In this document: positions 5,282 through 5,381 of the stretch, one piece after another | How the letters are laid out: each line of letters starts with the position of its first letter | How positions within the stretch are numbered: the stretch's first letter is position 1 | Assembly (NCBI GenBank): GCA_905213725.1 | Contig: CAJMJM010000116.1 | Coordinates: forward strand, 1 to 5,381 | Origin: Collinsella aerofaciens | GTDB lineage: Bacteria; Actinomycetota; Coriobacteriia; Coriobacteriales; Coriobacteriaceae | Length of the DNA: 5,381 bases | Direction: 5' to 3' | Program-made: the position numbers and the translations under genes | The notes under the pieces: model-generated | What the model saw: the letters and a program-made list of their open reading frames with translations, nothing else | Databases searched by the model: none | Told to the model about the DNA's origin: nothing

Positions 5282-5352
5282 CGGTGAGCGTTGGCACACG
5301 AGTGAAAAGACGCCCACAAAAATAATGTGCACAGACAGGAAACGCAAAATAA

Positions 5353-5381
5353 AAGGAGTACGCCCGAGCTAAATCGAGATG
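5353..5381 (+). CDS. Possible start of a divergent gene at the right edge (SD plus ATG)
   Basis: The last three bases (5379-5381) are ATG, and a strong AAGGAG lies at 5353-5358. The 20-base gap between them is longer than normal, and no other start codon falls at a proper distance. Only the start codon would be inside the window, so no product can be named. A gene here would be divergent from the LacI-family repressor and would be its natural target, for example a sugar-acid catabolic gene. Confidence 0.25.

Noticed and set aside
5141..5347. Minus-strand 68-codon open frame upstream of the LacI-family gene
   Set aside because: It would run through the operators and promoter and overlap the repressor start out of frame. 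Its hydrophobic N-terminus comes from an AT-rich spacer, and no ribosome binding site supports it.
1..5381. CRISPR arrays, tRNA or rRNA genes, insertion sequences
   Set aside because: No regularly spaced repeats, tRNA cloverleaf signatures, rRNA motifs or transposase genes were seen. The few repeats present are short and local.

Overview
The window is a GC-rich bacterial chromosome segment (roughly 60% G+C by eye). Four complete genes all lie on the minus strand, and a further gene may begin at each edge. The proteins point to an actinobacterium. They include an OmpR-type regulator whose output domain closely resembles actinobacterial GlnR, a glutamine synthetase I-type protein, a membrane-anchored HtrA with one PDZ domain, and a LacI-family repressor. 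Gene style, short spacers and the terminator sequences suggest Coriobacteriia (Collinsella/Olsenella-like). That placement is from memory, not from a search.

Layout in minus-strand transcription order (right to left). At 5154-5381 there is a regulatory region with a near-symmetric -10 element, two LacI-type operator palindromes, and an ATG on the last three bases that may start a divergent plus-strand gene. At 4131-5153 is a LacI-family repressor of KdgR-like type, followed at once by a hairpin plus T6 terminator (4096-4125). The spacer 3999-4130 also holds the promoter region of the next gene, with a GlnR-box-like element (4064-4079) and a 9-bp direct repeat (4038-4058). At 2661-3998 is a glutamine synthetase family protein. 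Fifty bases further on comes the GlnR-like regulator (1948-2610), very probably in the same transcript. A spacer of about 200 bases (1740-1947) carries two hairpins. At 273-1739 is the HtrA-like protease, closed by a strong intrinsic terminator (207-245). Bases 24-206 are non-coding apart from one hairpin, and a well-placed ribosome binding site and ATG at 21-36 start a minus-strand gene that runs off the left edge.

The most interesting part is the glutamine synthetase-regulator pair. The synthetase keeps the family fold signatures but appears to have lost several residues that bind the catalytic metals and glutamate. The neighbouring regulator has a receiver domain without the usual phosphorylation pocket, apart from the Asp at position 50. 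With a GlnR-box-like site upstream, this suggests an autoregulated nitrogen-control module in which the synthetase-like protein may be a sensor, or an enzyme with altered chemistry, rather than the ordinary glutamine-making enzyme. The loss of active-site residues is read by motif alignment. The functional idea is inference.
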